A stretch of DNA of 64,000 bases from Bacteroidales bacterium (GTDB taxonomy: Bacteria; Bacteroidota; Bacteroidia; Bacteroidales; P3): assembly GCA_017449525.1 (NCBI GenBank), contig JAFTFL010000002.1, forward strand, positions 211,052-275,051. Direction: 5' to 3'. This document shows, piece after piece, positions 1-10,331 of the stretch (position 1 is its first letter; every line of letters starts with the position of its first letter). A model generated the notes under the pieces. That model was not told where the DNA came from, did not search any database, and worked only from the letters and a program-made list of their open reading frames with translations. A program made the position numbers and the translations under genes.

Positions 1-136
1 CGCCCTCCCACTCTACTGGTATCGTTACGGCATACTTCTTATAGTCGGACATCGTTGCGCCAAGCCACACGAACACTATGCACGTCAGTACGACGAGATA
101 GCCCGAATGCTTTCGGAGCAATTCCTTCCACTTCAT
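1..136 (-). CDS. YbbR-like domain protein, N-terminal part only
   Basis: The gene starts at position 136 and runs off the left edge, leaving 45 codons. It begins MKWKELLRKHSGYLVVL, and a membrane segment covers about residues 13-30 (VVLTCIVFVWLGATM). The start of an extracytoplasmic beta domain follows (KKYAVTIPVEWEG). In Bacteroidetes a ybbR-like gene usually follows nusB, DUF1573 and yajC, which is the order here. YbbR-domain proteins in other phyla contact the c-di-AMP cyclase CdaA. That role is only inferred here, because most of the protein lies outside the window. Confidence 0.7.
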   Translation of the reverse strand, partial: MKWKELLRKHSGYLVVLTCIVFVWLGATMSDYKKYAVTIPVEWEG

Positions 137-199
137 GGCTGAACAGGGCTGTCTGCCTCACCAAGGATCCTGTGGGCAGACGATAGCAGAGGCTGCTGC

Positions 200-535
200 C
201 TACTTTTTGTTGGCGTTGTTGGCATCTCCAGCCTCGGGCGCGGGAGTAACGAAATTCTTTTCGACCGTCATGACGACACCGTTCGACACTTCGACTTCTA
301 CTGTCGTGTCGTTCACCTCGTGCACCTTACCCAGAATGCCGCCAGAGAACATCACACGGTCGCCTTTCTTCATCTGTTTCCTAAACTCGGCTTCTTTCTT
401 AGCCTGCTTACGCTGACTACCACCCATCATCCACATAAAGACAAAGAGTACGACAATGATGAGCAACATGCTGCCCATACCTCCACCAGGTTGTCCCTGT
501 GGAGCGGCATCTAAGATTACAAAGAGTTGGTTCAT
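200..535 (-). CDS. yajC: YajC, preprotein translocase auxiliary subunit
   Basis: This 111-residue protein has one membrane helix at about residues 22-38 (SMLLIIVVLFVFMWMMGG). A basic stretch follows (SQRKQAKKEAEFRKQMKKGD), then the YajC core GDRVMFSGGILGKVHEVNDT. YajC joins SecDF beside the SecYEG channel in the inner membrane and helps protein export. It lies between the DUF1573 lipoprotein gene and ybbR, as in other Bacteroidetes. The glycine-rich N-terminus (PQGQPGGGMG) and acidic, asparagine-rich tail are typical of the phylum. The family call is secure. Confidence 0.95.
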   Translation of the reverse strand: MNQLFVILDAAPQGQPGGGMGSMLLIIVVLFVFMWMMGGSQRKQAKKEAEFRKQMKKGDRVMFSGGILGKVHEVNDTTVEVEVSNGVVMTVEKNFVTPAPEAGDANNANKK

Positions 536-641
536 GCGAGTTTGTTTTGATTTTGATGTAAAATAATGTTGTGTGTTTTAATTCGAATGGTACGAGTGGA
601 GCCCTGCCTCCCCTCATCCAGTCATTGCTCTTTCAAGAGTG

Positions 642-1082
642 TCAGTTCACGATGGCTCGTATCTTGAGGGTTGTTCGCGACGGTTGCGCATTAGTAATGA
701 CCGTAACCTCTTGGTACTGCTGCCCTCTCTTACCGCTTGAGTTGAATGACACGGTGATGTAGCCCGATTGTCCAGGAGCTATGCGTTCGTGGGGATACTC
801 GCTGACGGTACAACTACAGGTGGCATCGCACTGCGAGATAACAAGGTCGGCATTACCAGTATTGGTGAACTTGAAACTGTAGGCTATGTTCTCGTCGGCA
901 TCAATGCGTCCGAAATCATGCAGTTCTTTGTCAAATGATATGACAGGCATCTTCTCACTCTGGTCGTAACCTGAAGCACTGTTCGGATTGTGGATAATGC
1001 TGGTGTCTATTGATGTAGATTGTTTGCAACCTACCAGCACGAGCCCCATAAAGAGGCAGACCATAATGCGTCGTGTTCTCAT
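642..1082 (-). CDS. DUF1573 lipoprotein
   Basis: This is a 146-residue exported lipoprotein. The signal peptide ends in a lipobox with the acylated cysteine at residue 19 (GLVLVGCKQ). The rest is one DUF1573 immunoglobulin-like domain, with the family pattern HDFGRIDADENIAYSFKFTNTG followed by VISQCDATCSCTV. Its start overlaps the end of nusB by 4 bp, so the two are probably translationally coupled. DUF1573 proteins are abundant in Bacteroidetes, but their molecular function is not established. Location is probably the periplasmic face of a membrane. Confidence 0.88.
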   Translation of the reverse strand: MRTRRIMVCLFMGLVLVGCKQSTSIDTSIIHNPNSASGYDQSEKMPVISFDKELHDFGRIDADENIAYSFKFTNTGNADLVISQCDATCSCTVSEYPHERIAPGQSGYITVSFNSSGKRGQQYQEVTVITNAQPSRTTLKIRAIVN

Positions 1083-2167
1083 GATTCAGTTTCGGTAGAG
1101 TATGCAAATTCGGTTGAGATGTCATTGAATTCGTCGTTCTCCGAGAAGTCTATCAGTCCTCTTCCCGTCTTGACGACCTTGCCCTCTCGACGTAAATCTA
1201 TCAGAATCTTGTCCAGTATACCATTGACGAAAATACTGCTTTTGTCGGTACTGAATTCTTTAGCCAGCTCAATGTACTCGTTGACCGTAACCTTTTCCGC
1301 AATGGATGAGCAGCAAGTAAACTCAGTAATAGCCATATTGATGAGCAGGAGGTCAATCGTAGCCACTCGTTCAAAATCCCAATTCTGTAGATGCTCACGA
1401 ATGATGGTCTCGTTCTCATCCATGTGTGTCAAAGTGTCTACCAGCAGTTGCCGTGCGAAATCAAAGTCATCACTGTCCTTTTCTTTCGTCTTGTCGAACA
1501 TGATAGGAAATGGTGTGCTTTCGTTGAAGGTGTCCTCCGTCAGGGTTTTCAGCATCATGTAGTTGTACTGCGAGATTTGGTCGAAGTCATCCTCCCAAAG
1601 CAGTCCTCGCTCGTATATGAAGTGTCGCACTGCATCGTCGCTTAACAGGAAGCGAAACAACTCCAAAGCCATCTCCTTGTCTGCATTATAACCAGAGTTT
1701 TCGGTCTCCAAGTATTGTTGATAGAGCGGTTTAGTCTTGAGTGTATTGTAAAGTTTGCGGAGTGTATTGCTCACAGTCGACCAGTCTATGTGCAGTTTCT
1801 CAACGTATTTCCGGTAACTATAGTTGTCTGCAAGCCGCAGGATGAAGCTGTTCTCTGGCAGTCTTCGAGAGGATAGCCGTTCCATCTGCGTGGGGTTGAA
1901 CTTATGAGAGGCCTCTTCGATGGCGATTTCCGCAACATGCAGAAATTCGGGCAGTACACTCAGCTGCAGAATACCCAAGTCGTTCAGACTTTGTATAGAA
2001 CGGTGAAACTCATCGGCTGCAGCGGTTGTATAGAAGGGCGTGTACTTCGGATTGTGCTCGGTCGAGACACTCTCTTCCGAGGAGGTGTCGTTGTCGGTCT
2101 GACGCTCGGTGGTGCAGGCATAAAGAGATTGCAGAGCTTTTGCGCGTAGGTAGTGGCGACTTAACAT
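1079..2167 (-). CDS. nusB: NusB, transcription antitermination factor, long Bacteroidetes form
   Basis: The protein is 362 residues, well above the 140 or so of E. coli NusB. The recognisable helical NusB domain is in the C-terminal half (FARQLLVDTLTHMDENETIIREHL, then RVATIDLLLINMAITEF and KVTVNEYIELAKEFSTDKS). The N-terminal half begins like NusB (LSRHYLRAKALQSLYA), then carries an acidic, serine-rich insertion before further helices. NusB binds the boxA RNA element with S10/NusE during rRNA transcription. It lies between leuS and the DUF1573 gene. A further acidic tail, about 40 residues, follows the NusB fold. Confidence 0.88.
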   Translation of the reverse strand: MLSRHYLRAKALQSLYACTTERQTDNDTSSEESVSTEHNPKYTPFYTTAAADEFHRSIQSLNDLGILQLSVLPEFLHVAEIAIEEASHKFNPTQMERLSSRRLPENSFILRLADNYSYRKYVEKLHIDWSTVSNTLRKLYNTLKTKPLYQQYLETENSGYNADKEMALELFRFLLSDDAVRHFIYERGLLWEDDFDQISQYNYMMLKTLTEDTFNESTPFPIMFDKTKEKDSDDFDFARQLLVDTLTHMDENETIIREHLQNWDFERVATIDLLLINMAITEFTCCSSIAEKVTVNEYIELAKEFSTDKSSIFVNGILDKILIDLRREGKVVKTGRGLIDFSENDEFNDISTEFAYSTETES

Positions 2168-2227
2168 ATAGGAGTTTGGTTGTTATTATTAATAGGTGTG
2201 AGAGTGTTGAGGCATGATGCCCGGGTG

Positions 2228-5119
2228 TTACAGGACGATGTTCACAATGCGTTTGGGCACAAAGATGACTTTCTTAGGTTGCTTGTCGCTGAGCCATTTT
2301 TGTGTCTCTGCATTGTGCAGTACCATATCCACCGCTGCCTCCTGGCTGATGTCCAAGGGCAGTCGCATGGTGAAGCGTGTCTTCCCGTTGAAAGAAATTG
2401 GATATTGGTAGTCGTTTTCGACCAGATAAGACTCATCATAGGTAGGCCACGTGGCTTGGGTGATGCTCTCTTTCTGCCCCAGTGCGTGCCACAATTCTTC
2501 GGTGATGTGTGGCGCAAAAGGCGACATGAGCACCAGCAGCGGTTGCAGAACCGCTTGCTTTCTGCACTTCAGTTCTGCCAAGCTGTTGACGCATATCATG
2601 AACGTGGACACCGATGTATTGAACGAGAAGCGTTCAATGTCGTCGGTAATCTTTTTGATGGTCTTGTGTAGTACTTTCCATTCCTCAGCGGTAGGCTCTG
2701 TGGCATCCAACTTTACCTCGGCCACATCAACTGGTGCATACAGGTTCCAGAACTTCTTCATGAAGCGAGCTACTCCCTCTATACCGTTGGTATCCCACGG
2801 CTTGGCCTGCTCTATTGGCCCAAGGAACATTTCGTAAAGGCGTAGGGTGTCGGCACCATAACGCGCCACGAGGTCGTCTGGGTTCTGTACATTGTACATC
2901 GACTTCGACATCTTTTCCACCTCCCATCCGCAAATATATTTGCCATCTTCCAGTTCAAATTGAGCATCCTTAAACTCGGGGCGCCATGCCCTGAACCTTT
3001 CGATATCCAGCACGTCGTTGTCCACTATGTTGATGTCAACGTGAATGGGCGTGGTGTTCTCCTCACGGCCAGGCAGGTTTTTAGAGATGAAGAGATTGTT
3101 GTCTTTCGTTGAGCGATAGACGAAGTTCGAACGTCCCTGTATCATGCCTTGGTTGATAAGTTTCTTGAAAGGCTCGTCCTGTGGGCATAGCCCCAGGTCG
3201 AAAAGGAACTTGTTCCAGAAGCGTGCGTAGATAAGATGTCCAGTGCCGTGTTCCGCGCCACCTACATAAAGGTCTACATTTTGCCAGTAGTTCACCGCTT
3301 GGGTCGAGAAGTAGGCGGTGTCGTTGTGCGGATCCATGTAGCGGAAGTAGTAGCCCGACGAGCCTGCGAAACCTGGCATCGTGCTCAGCTCTATTGGGAA
3401 CACAGTCTTGTTGTCGACGTGTGCCACGTCAGTAACCCTGCGGTTTGTCTCGTCCCATGCCCATTGGGTGGCATGTCCCAACGGGGGCTCGCCGCTCGAT
3501 GTCGGGCGATAGTCCTTCACTTCGGGTAGTTCCAAAGGCAGGCAGTCCTCGGGTATGGCGTAGGGAATGCCTACTTCCTGACCGTCGGCAGTGTGCACCT
3601 GCTTGTAGTATATTGGGAACGGTTCGCCCCAATAGCGTTGGCGGCTGAAGATGGCATCGCGCAGACGATAGTTGACGGTGCGGTGGCCTATGTGCATAGC
3701 CTCCACGCGGTCAATGGCTGCACGCATGGCATCCTGCACTTTCATGCCTGTGAGGAAGTCGCTGTTCACACTGTAGCCCGTCTTGCTGTCCATGCTCTCT
3801 TGCCATGTAGCTGGGTCGCTGGTCTCATCAGGTTGTGGTGCCACCACCTGGCGTATCGGCAGGTGGAAGTGGCGTGCAAAAGCGAAGTCGCGACTGTCGT
3901 GTGCGGGTACGGCCATAATAGCACCTGTGCCATAGCCTGCCAGCACATAGTCGCTCACCCAGATAGGGATGCGCTCTTGAGTTAATGGATTGGTGGCATA
4001 AGCCCCCGTGAATACGCCGCTGACGCGTTTTACCTCGGCTTGGCGTTCGCGCTCCGACCGGTTTTTAGCCCAGTTCACATAGGCTTCTACCTCGGCGCGC
4101 TGCTCGTCGGTAGTAATAGTCCCGATGAGTTCATGCTCTGGGCAAAGAACCATGAAGGTTACGCCGAAGATGGTGTCGGGACGGGTTGTAAAGATTTCGA
4201 ACGCCAGTCCTTCGCCATCGCTGTCAGGACGCAGACTTTGCTTGTCCAAAGGGAACCACACAGCGGCACCTTCGCTGCGACCAATCCAGTTACGCTGTAT
4301 GTCTTTTAGCGAGTCTGTCCACTCCAAGTGGTCCAATCCGTCAAGCAATCGCTGTGCATACGCTGTTACACGAAGCGACCACTGCTTCATCAGCTTCCTC
4401 TTTACTGGGTAACCGCCGCGCACACTCAGCCCGTTCACTACCTCATCGTTGGCCAGCACCGTGCCCAGTTCTTCACACCAGTTGACGGGTATGTCAGCGA
4501 GGTAGGCCAAGCGGTAGTTCATCAGTATCTGCTGGCGGCGTGCTTCGTCGGCAGCGTTCCACTCGTCTGCCGTGATGGTTATCGGCTCGGTGCAGGCTGC
4601 TTCCAGGCCAGAGGTCCCCATTGCGGCCAAGCGTTGTTGCAGCTCGTAGATAGGGAGAGCCTTGTCGGCTTTCTTGTCGTAGTAGCTGTTGAAGAGTTGG
4701 ATGAATGTCCACTGCGTCCACTTGTAGTAACTCGGGTCGCAAGTGCGCACACAGCGGTTCCAGTCGAAACTGAAGCCCAGCTTGTCCAGCTGTTCGCGGT
4801 AGCGTGCTATGTTTTGTTCGGTAGTTACTGCGGGATGCTGGCCTGTTTGCAAGGCGTATTGCTCAGCAGGCAAACCGTAGGCATCGAAACCCATTGGATG
4901 CAACACGTTGAAACCGTTCAGCCTCTTGTAGCGTGCAAAGATGTCGCTGGCTATGTAGCCTAACGGATGTCCTACATGAAGTCCTGCGCCCGAGGGGTAA
5001 GGAAACATGTCAAGGACATAGTAGTGCGGACGCTCCGAGTTGTTGTCCACTTGATAGGTGTGGTGCTCACGCCAGTATTGTTGCCAGCGCGGTTCTATGG
5101 TGCTGAACTGATATTCCAT
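2228..5119 (-). CDS. leuS: Leucyl-tRNA synthetase
   Basis: This 963-residue class I synthetase charges tRNA-Leu with leucine. The HIGH motif is HVGH at residues 48-51, inside [17 protein letters not shown]. The KMSKS motif is intact near residue 740 ([10 protein letters not shown]). The CP1 editing domain lies between them ([35 protein letters not shown]). The anticodon-binding helical domain follows, and the C-terminal domain ends PKRIVNIVL. The protein is about 100 residues longer than the E. coli enzyme, mostly through insertions, as is usual in Bacteroidetes. A strong hairpin separates it from the upstream ftcD gene. Confidence 0.98.
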   Translation of the reverse strand: MEYQFSTIEPRWQQYWREHHTYQVDNNSERPHYYVLDMFPYPSGAGLHVGHPLGYIASDIFARYKRLNGFNVLHPMGFDAYGLPAEQYALQTGQHPAVTTEQNIARYREQLDKLGFSFDWNRCVRTCDPSYYKWTQWTFIQLFNSYYDKKADKALPIYELQQRLAAMGTSGLEAACTEPITITADEWNAADEARRQQILMNYRLAYLADIPVNWCEELGTVLANDEVVNGLSVRGGYPVKRKLMKQWSLRVTAYAQRLLDGLDHLEWTDSLKDIQRNWIGRSEGAAVWFPLDKQSLRPDSDGEGLAFEIFTTRPDTIFGVTFMVLCPEHELIGTITTDEQRAEVEAYVNWAKNRSERERQAEVKRVSGVFTGAYATNPLTQERIPIWVSDYVLAGYGTGAIMAVPAHDSRDFAFARHFHLPIRQVVAPQPDETSDPATWQESMDSKTGYSVNSDFLTGMKVQDAMRAAIDRVEAMHIGHRTVNYRLRDAIFSRQRYWGEPFPIYYKQVHTADGQEVGIPYAIPEDCLPLELPEVKDYRPTSSGEPPLGHATQWAWDETNRRVTDVAHVDNKTVFPIELSTMPGFAGSSGYYFRYMDPHNDTAYFSTQAVNYWQNVDLYVGGAEHGTGHLIYARFWNKFLFDLGLCPQDEPFKKLINQGMIQGRSNFVYRSTKDNNLFISKNLPGREENTTPIHVDINIVDNDVLDIERFRAWRPEFKDAQFELEDGKYICGWEVEKMSKSMYNVQNPDDLVARYGADTLRLYEMFLGPIEQAKPWDTNGIEGVARFMKKFWNLYAPVDVAEVKLDATEPTAEEWKVLHKTIKKITDDIERFSFNTSVSTFMICVNSLAELKCRKQAVLQPLLVLMSPFAPHITEELWHALGQKESITQATWPTYDESYLVENDYQYPISFNGKTRFTMRLPLDISQEAAVDMVLHNAETQKWLSDKQPKKVIFVPKRIVNIVL

Positions 5120-5181
5120 TGTTGCGACGTGTATGTGCGGTTGGTGTGGTCAGCTTGGTGCTGTAATATTAAATAGGTGTA

Positions 5182-5224
5182 AATTGCCACCACATACACC
5201 TCGTTGGTGCATGTGGTGGCAATT
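5182..5224 (-). terminator. Hairpin terminator after ftcD
   Basis: A 14-bp perfect stem pairs 5182-5195 (AATTGCCACCACAT) with 5211-5224. A further CACC/GGTG pairing sits inside the loop. On the minus strand a T-rich stretch (TTTACACCTATTTAAT) follows the stem. It begins just after the ftcD stop, so it probably ends that transcript before leuS. Confidence 0.75.
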
Positions 5225-5227
5225 GGG

Positions 5228-6928
5228 TTAAGCGTCGATTTTGGCGTTGACCATGCTCAAGAGTTCGCTCTCTATGGCGAGGGCTTGGCGTTCCAAGTCA
5301 GCAGCGCGCGACAGGATGTCGGCCTTAAACTGCTCGTCCTTGAGTGAGGAGGCGTTGATTTTGACGTTGAGGTGTGCTCCCATGACGGCACTGCGTACGC
5401 AGAGTGCTCCCACTCCAGCGTCGGTAACGCTGTTGGGATTGCCTTCTTCTATCATGGCGCGTACGATGTCGTAGGCCGAGAAAGCTACCTGCATGGTGCG
5501 GAAGGGAACTTCTGTTGCATAACGGGTGGCGTCCTGAATGGCAGCTGAACGGGCGGCTTTTTCCTCGTCTGTCTTCTTGGGTAGCGAGAAGGCATTCATG
5601 ATGCGGTTGAAGGCGTTGGTGTCTTCGTCGACCAGATGTAGCAACTCGTTCTTGATGGCTTGACCCTTCACTGCCCAGTCGGAGAAGAACTCCCAGCGGT
5701 CGTCCCAACCAGCCTTGTGGCTCGAGAGGTTGGCCACCATCGTAGCGAGCGAGGCGCCCAGAGCGCCGAGGTAGGCCGATACCGACCCACCGCCTGGTGC
5801 GGGGCTTTCGGAGGCTGTCTCGTCGGCGAAACCAGTACAGGTGAGGTCCACCAGTTTTTTCTGGCTGTGGTCTTCGATGAGGTACTCAATCACTTTCTCA
5901 CGAGGATTGAACGGCTTCAGGTCGTCCAACCCCATCGACTTGATGGCTATCTTCATGAGCTCATCTTCGCTGACGCCGAGCGAGCGCTGCTGCTTGGCCA
6001 GATAGTAGTTGCCAGCATCCACAAGCACTTTCTTGGGGATGAGACCCACTATTTCGCAACCCGTAACGCGTATGCCACGGGCTGCTGCCTTGGCGCACAC
6101 CTCGTCGAAGCATTTGTGCACAGGGGCCACGTTGATGGAAGTGATGTTCATCGACACCTGTGCTATACCGTAGTCCTCTATGTACCAGCCGATGGCCTTG
6201 GTGCCCTTCAGTGTGCCGGGTATCATGATGGTGTTGCCCTCGGCATCCTTCATGGGTTTGCCATTGGGCTTGCCTCCCTCACGCTGAGGACGACCTTTCT
6301 CGCGCACGTCGAATGCTATAGCGTTGGCACGGCGTGTGCTGGTGGTATTCAAGTTGTAGTTGATGGCTACGAGGAAATCGCGTGCTCCCACCTGGGTGGC
6401 ACCCGTACGTGCCACATGTTCGTTCCACACGTTGGGGCCGAAGTCGGGCTTCCACTGGTCGGTGCCCAAGCGTGCGGAGAGCGACTCGTATTCTCCTGTG
6501 CGGCAATAGGCCAAGTTGCGCCGTTCGGGCAGCAGGGCTGCCTCTTCGTAGCAAAAGATGGGTATCTGCAACTCGTCGCCGATGCGTTTCGCAAGCTGGT
6601 GGGCCAAACGCACCACCTCTTCCATGCTGATGCCGGCCACCGGCACGAGGGGGCATACATCGGTAGCTCCCTGGCGAGGGTGCGCCCCGTGGTGGGCACT
6701 CATATCAATCAGTTCGGCTGCCTTGCGCACTACACGGAATGCTGCCTCGCACACGGGCTCGGGCTCGCCTACGAAGGTGATGACGGTGCGGTTGGTGGTG
6801 GCACCCGGATCCACATCGAGTAGCTTCACTCCTTCCACGCGCTCTATCTCGGCGGTTACTTGGTTAATAATATTCATGTCGCGCCCCTCGCTTATGTTGG
6901 GCACGCATTCAATCAGTTGTTTACTCAT
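5228..6928 (-). CDS. ftcD: Bifunctional glutamate formimidoyltransferase / formimidoyl-THF cyclodeaminase
   Basis: The start at 6928 (MSKQLIECVPNISEGRD) fits the family. An upstream in-frame ATG at 6961 would add 11 unrelated residues. The 566-residue protein has an N-terminal formimidoyltransferase domain (about residues 1-330) with the histidine motif HHGAHPRQG at residues 79-87. The C-terminal cyclodeaminase domain (about 360-560) has PAPGGGSVSAYLGALGASLA. It moves the formimino group of formimidoylglutamate, a histidine degradation product, to tetrahydrofolate. It then deaminates the product to methenyl-THF. No other hut genes are in the window. A minus-strand -7 box lies at 7054-7061. 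Confidence 0.96.
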   Translation of the reverse strand: MSKQLIECVPNISEGRDMNIINQVTAEIERVEGVKLLDVDPGATTNRTVITFVGEPEPVCEAAFRVVRKAAELIDMSAHHGAHPRQGATDVCPLVPVAGISMEEVVRLAHQLAKRIGDELQIPIFCYEEAALLPERRNLAYCRTGEYESLSARLGTDQWKPDFGPNVWNEHVARTGATQVGARDFLVAINYNLNTTSTRRANAIAFDVREKGRPQREGGKPNGKPMKDAEGNTIMIPGTLKGTKAIGWYIEDYGIAQVSMNITSINVAPVHKCFDEVCAKAAARGIRVTGCEIVGLIPKKVLVDAGNYYLAKQQRSLGVSEDELMKIAIKSMGLDDLKPFNPREKVIEYLIEDHSQKKLVDLTCTGFADETASESPAPGGGSVSAYLGALGASLATMVANLSSHKAGWDDRWEFFSDWAVKGQAIKNELLHLVDEDTNAFNRIMNAFSLPKKTDEEKAARSAAIQDATRYATEVPFRTMQVAFSAYDIVRAMIEEGNPNSVTDAGVGALCVRSAVMGAHLNVKINASSLKDEQFKADILSRAADLERQALAIESELLSMVNAKIDA

Positions 6929-7053
6929 GGGTATAAATGTAGAATTGCAGGAGCTGCGCATCTTTGCGACGGGAGCATCCTATGGTTATACGTTGTACTA
7001 TATCGTTGCAAGTCAGTGTTCTATTCACAGTCGCCGACTGTATACCAATGTTG

Positions 7054-7061
7054 CAAAGGTA
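7054..7061 (-). promoter_or_regulatory. Bacteroidetes -7 box upstream of ftcD
   Basis: The minus strand reads TACCTTTG, matching the TAnnTTTG -7 consensus of the primary sigma factor, and it is followed by CA. It leaves a leader of roughly 120 nt before the ftcD start. Confidence 0.6.
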
Positions 7062-7159
7062 CGCAAAAAACTGGCACGTCGTGGCGCGCAGTGCAAAAAG
7101 GTTTTCACCTTTGTCCTGTTGACTGAGCAGAGCCTCCTGCTGATGTCGCAAAAAAGACG

Positions 7160-7167
7160 TACCTTTG
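7160..7167 (+). promoter_or_regulatory. -7 box pointing into the GCCGTACGGC cluster
   Basis: The plus strand reads TACCTTTGCA. Transcription from here would cross the palindrome cluster at 7281-7440 before reaching the second, better promoter of the BspA-like gene at 7534-7565. Confidence 0.4.
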
Positions 7168-7280
7168 CAGGCGGAAAGATCGGCGATTTGCAGCTGGCTG
7201 CGCAATTGCGCGCAAGGGCGATTGTGGGTTCTAAATCCTTCTCAATAACTTCACTCGGCTTAGTACGAACAGGCTTGTGT

Positions 7281-7440
7281 CGTACGGCATAGTGCCTTGT
7301 GTCCTACGGCATAGGCCGTACGCCCGAGGCATCCTGCTGAATTGTTGCACACTGTGATGTAGAGATGCCGTACGGCACAGCCACCTTGTGGCGTACAGCA
7401 TCATGCCGAGTGCTGTACGACGTGTGCTTGTACGCCGTAC
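7281..7440. repeat. Palindrome cluster A (GCCGTACGGC and variants)
   Basis: At least seven copies of a short palindrome and its degenerate forms lie within 160 bp. They are CGTACGGC (7281), CCTACGGC (7303), GGCCGTACGCC (7314), perfect TGCCGTACGGCA (7366-7377), GCGTACAGC (7391), TGCTGTACGA (7411) and TGTACGCCGTAC (7429). This fills most of the gap between the divergent ftcD and BspA-like genes. No convincing protein is encoded, although the frame of the downstream gene stays open through it. Confidence 0.75.
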
Positions 7441-7533
7441 TGCAGCCACTGCTTCTCACGGGTGAATTTCGGCTATATGCCCCGCGACAGAAAGCCTATC
7501 TAACATGCTGCATAGTGCCGCAGCGCGCACGCA

Positions 7534-7565
7534 TTTGTTCGTTTGGCAGAAATTATCTATCTTTG
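7534..7565 (+). promoter_or_regulatory. Promoter of the BspA-like gene
   Basis: A TTTG -33 element at 7534-7537 is followed after 20 bp by TATCTTTG at 7558-7565. This is a full match to the Bacteroidetes primary promoter. The start codon at 7596 lies about 30 bp downstream. Confidence 0.75.
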
Positions 7566-7595
7566 CACTCGTTATCTGTTATATCATTGACCCCA

Positions 7596-10268
7596 ATGAA
7601 ACGCCTGCTCCTCTTCTTGACCACTGCGGTGCTGTTCACTGCGGCTATCTATGCCCAGCAGAAATACCCTTATGCAGCACCCCATCAGGACACGATATGG
7701 TACTACGTGGACTTGAATAGAAGTGGTATTACGATTACCTACCCCTGCACGTACTCCAGTTCGATCAATTTTATTTGGCTGGGGCATACAAAGCCTTCGG
7801 GTAGACTGACCATTCCCGACAGCATCCGCCACAACGACACTGCGTATGCCGTCGTAGCCATAGACCAGTCCGCGTTCCAAAGCTGCCAAGGCTTGCGCCG
7901 AGTGTCGCTCCCTTCTACCGTTAAGAGCATCGGGGCTTACGCCTTTGCCAACTGCTTGTTCGACACCATCATCCTACCAGAAGGACTACAAAGTATTGGA
8001 GTCAGTGCCTTTTTGGGCAACGACAGCGTGCAGTATGTCTTTCTGCCATCCACCCTGCGGTTCGTCGCCTCTGGCTTCCGTTACCAGCCCAATCGCACCC
8101 CCTACCAGTACCGCTTTGGCGGCACACTCGTAGACTGGTGCAAGATAAATTTTACAGATAATCGTTATAATCCGATCTACGAAACGGGAAAACTCCCAGT
8201 ACAGCAACTTCTTGACAATACATTAGAGATACCAGAAGGCGTTGACACCATACTCTCACACAGTTTTTGCGGATTGCCCAGAGTGAACACCCTGCGACTA
8301 CCTTCCTCACTGCGCTACATAGGGTCGAGTGCATTTGCGTCATGCAATGCCCTACGCAGCGTTCAGTTTGATACAGCATGTCAGCAACTTGTTATCGGTG
8401 CACGGGCTTTTCAAGGCTGTGTTGCACTGACGTCTATTATCCTCCCTGCAGGCTTGCATTCTGTTGGGGAGTCTGCCTTCTCTGGCTGTGGAGGACTCTT
8501 AGGAGTGGATTATATGGGCACGCTGTCGCAGTGGTGCCGCATTACTTTTGCAAACCAGTTTAGCAACCCCACCGCGGCATGTCGAACGCTGTTCATCCGA
8601 GGAGAGTTGCTCACCGAGGTTCGTGGGCTGCAGGGCGTAACAGCCATCAACTCCTTTTCGTTCTACAATATAAACACAATTCGCACCATAGAGCTCAACG
8701 ACTCCATCAGCAGCATAGGTAGGTATGCTTTTGCTGTATGCACTAATGTGCGCAACATAACGCTGGGACACGCACTGAACCAAATACAACTTTACGCGTT
8801 CCTTGACTGCGACAACATTGAAAAAGTATGGCTTCGTTGTGAACAAGTACCTACTGTGGAGCACGGCATCAGTTTTTATATTGACCCGAACAGAGGCTAC
8901 CGCGGCCCTTTCAATTTTGATTCCATACCACACTCTGTTTTTGTGGCATCGTGCAACATGATAGACACTTTCCGTATTGACCCTGAGTGGGGGAACGCTC
9001 CACAGTGGACCCATGATGTGTTGACCTCCTACAGCACCGACTGGACAGTGCATGCGTGCGACAACTACACGTGGCGGAACGGGCGCACTTACACCGCCGA
9101 TAATCATTCCGACACGATACACATAGCGTCGGCCACAGAATGCGACACGCTGTATCACCTGCAACTCACCATCCATCATCCGCAGAATAGCAGTGCATCC
9201 GACACGATTTGCGCCAACAGCTTGCCCTACCACTACGGAGACAGTCTGCTGCGAATGGGCGGTGCACACGACGTTGTGATGCACGACATGCATGGGTGCG
9301 ATAGCACCGTGCACCTCGACCTGTATACTCACCCTACGCATGTGCAAAATGACGATGTGCACACTTGCGCAAGTATGCTACCACTGATGCTGCACGGGCG
9401 CTCGTTCGCCGAAAGCGATACTTCTGGAGTGTATCAGATTGTACTTTCGGACACCAATGGATGTGATAGCATTGTGAACCTGCAGCTCGTGATCAACGCC
9501 TCAGTCCCCACGACACTATGCGCGGTGGGGGTTGATGAGGAGGGCGTACGCCTGCATTGGCAGCAACAGCCGCACGCACAGTCTTATGTACTCTACCGCG
9601 GAAGCAACACCAGCTCGCTGCAGCGACTAACCACAGTGGAGGATGGTCGGACCAACTCATGGACAGATACCCAAGTGGATGTAAATAACAACAAGTACTT
9701 CTACCGCATAGGGGTAGTGGACTCGTGCGACAACGAGTCTACTCAAAGTGGCGACGTGCAGACTATGCTACTGCAAGGAGAGCGCGACGACATCGGATTC
9801 ACAAGGTTGCTGTGGAACCATCCGCTTAGCAGAAACTTTGAGCATTACTTCATCTTAAGGGGCACCTCGCCACTGAGTATGGAGCGGATAGATGAGTTGC
9901 ACGCCAACACTTCCTGCGAATATGTGGACTACACAGCTCCCGCGGCCACCGACCTTTACTACTGCATTGAAATAGACGAGCCGACTTGCGACGAAGAGCA
10001 ACCGCAGTCCGCCATACGGTCCAATATCTTCAGCACATCTCAACTGGGCATCCACGACGGGGCCGACCGCCCCGAGTGGTTGCGTGTCGAAGGGCGTTCG
10101 ATAACAATAGATAATAAAGAAGGTGATGATGTCCTGGTGTGCGATGTGGCGGGCCGAGTGCTGCTGCAGAGTACCCAATCGCAACTGCGCCATGAGGCAG
10201 CCACCGCAGGAGTGTACTTTGTCAAACAGGGCAAAAACAGGGTTCGGAAAGTAGTCGTCGCCTTCTGA
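7596..10268 (+). CDS. BspA-like leucine-rich-repeat protein with T9SS sorting domain
   Basis: The open frame extends upstream to 7365, but a promoter at 7534-7565 and the signal peptide MKRLLLFLTTAVLFTAAIYA place the start at 7596, giving 890 residues. After the signal come several BspA-type repeats (LRRVSLPSTVKSIGAYAFAN; LRSVQFDTACQQLVIGARAF; VRNITLGHALNQIQLYAF) across roughly residues 60-430. Cysteine-rich repeats of the type CDTLYHLQLTI and CDSTVHLDLY follow, then two fibronectin-like segments. The C-terminus (VLVCDVAGRVLLQSTQSQLR to AGVYFVKQGKNRVRKVVV) is a type A T9SS sorting domain. The product is probably a surface protein or adhesin. Its ligand is unknown. Confidence 0.88.
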   Translation: MKRLLLFLTTAVLFTAAIYAQQKYPYAAPHQDTIWYYVDLNRSGITITYPCTYSSSINFIWLGHTKPSGRLTIPDSIRHNDTAYAVVAIDQSAFQSCQGLRRVSLPSTVKSIGAYAFANCLFDTIILPEGLQSIGVSAFLGNDSVQYVFLPSTLRFVASGFRYQPNRTPYQYRFGGTLVDWCKINFTDNRYNPIYETGKLPVQQLLDNTLEIPEGVDTILSHSFCGLPRVNTLRLPSSLRYIGSSAFASCNALRSVQFDTACQQLVIGARAFQGCVALTSIILPAGLHSVGESAFSGCGGLLGVDYMGTLSQWCRITFANQFSNPTAACRTLFIRGELLTEVRGLQGVTAINSFSFYNINTIRTIELNDSISSIGRYAFAVCTNVRNITLGHALNQIQLYAFLDCDNIEKVWLRCEQVPTVEHGISFYIDPNRGYRGPFNFDSIPHSVFVASCNMIDTFRIDPEWGNAPQWTHDVLTSYSTDWTVHACDNYTWRNGRTYTADNHSDTIHIASATECDTLYHLQLTIHHPQNSSASDTICANSLPYHYGDSLLRMGGAHDVVMHDMHGCDSTVHLDLYTHPTHVQNDDVHTCASMLPLMLHGRSFAESDTSGVYQIVLSDTNGCDSIVNLQLVINASVPTTLCAVGVDEEGVRLHWQQQPHAQSYVLYRGSNTSSLQRLTTVEDGRTNSWTDTQVDVNNNKYFYRIGVVDSCDNESTQSGDVQTMLLQGERDDIGFTRLLWNHPLSRNFEHYFILRGTSPLSMERIDELHANTSCEYVDYTAPAATDLYYCIEIDEPTCDEEQPQSAIRSNIFSTSQLGIHDGADRPEWLRVEGRSITIDNKEGDDVLVCDVAGRVLLQSTQSQLRHEAATAGVYFVKQGKNRVRKVVVAF

Positions 10269-10331
10269 AGCGCAAGACCACTACCCTATCATAGCCTACA
10301 CCCGTCGCGGCGTGAGAGAACTCCAAGAAGG

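Noticed and set aside
5660-6823. 387-codon plus-strand frame opposite ftcD
   Set aside because: It is an antisense shadow. The ftcD frame has full family signatures.
7365-7595. Upstream extension of the BspA-like gene
   Set aside because: A signal peptide and a full promoter place the start at 7596. The extra part is translated repeat sequence.
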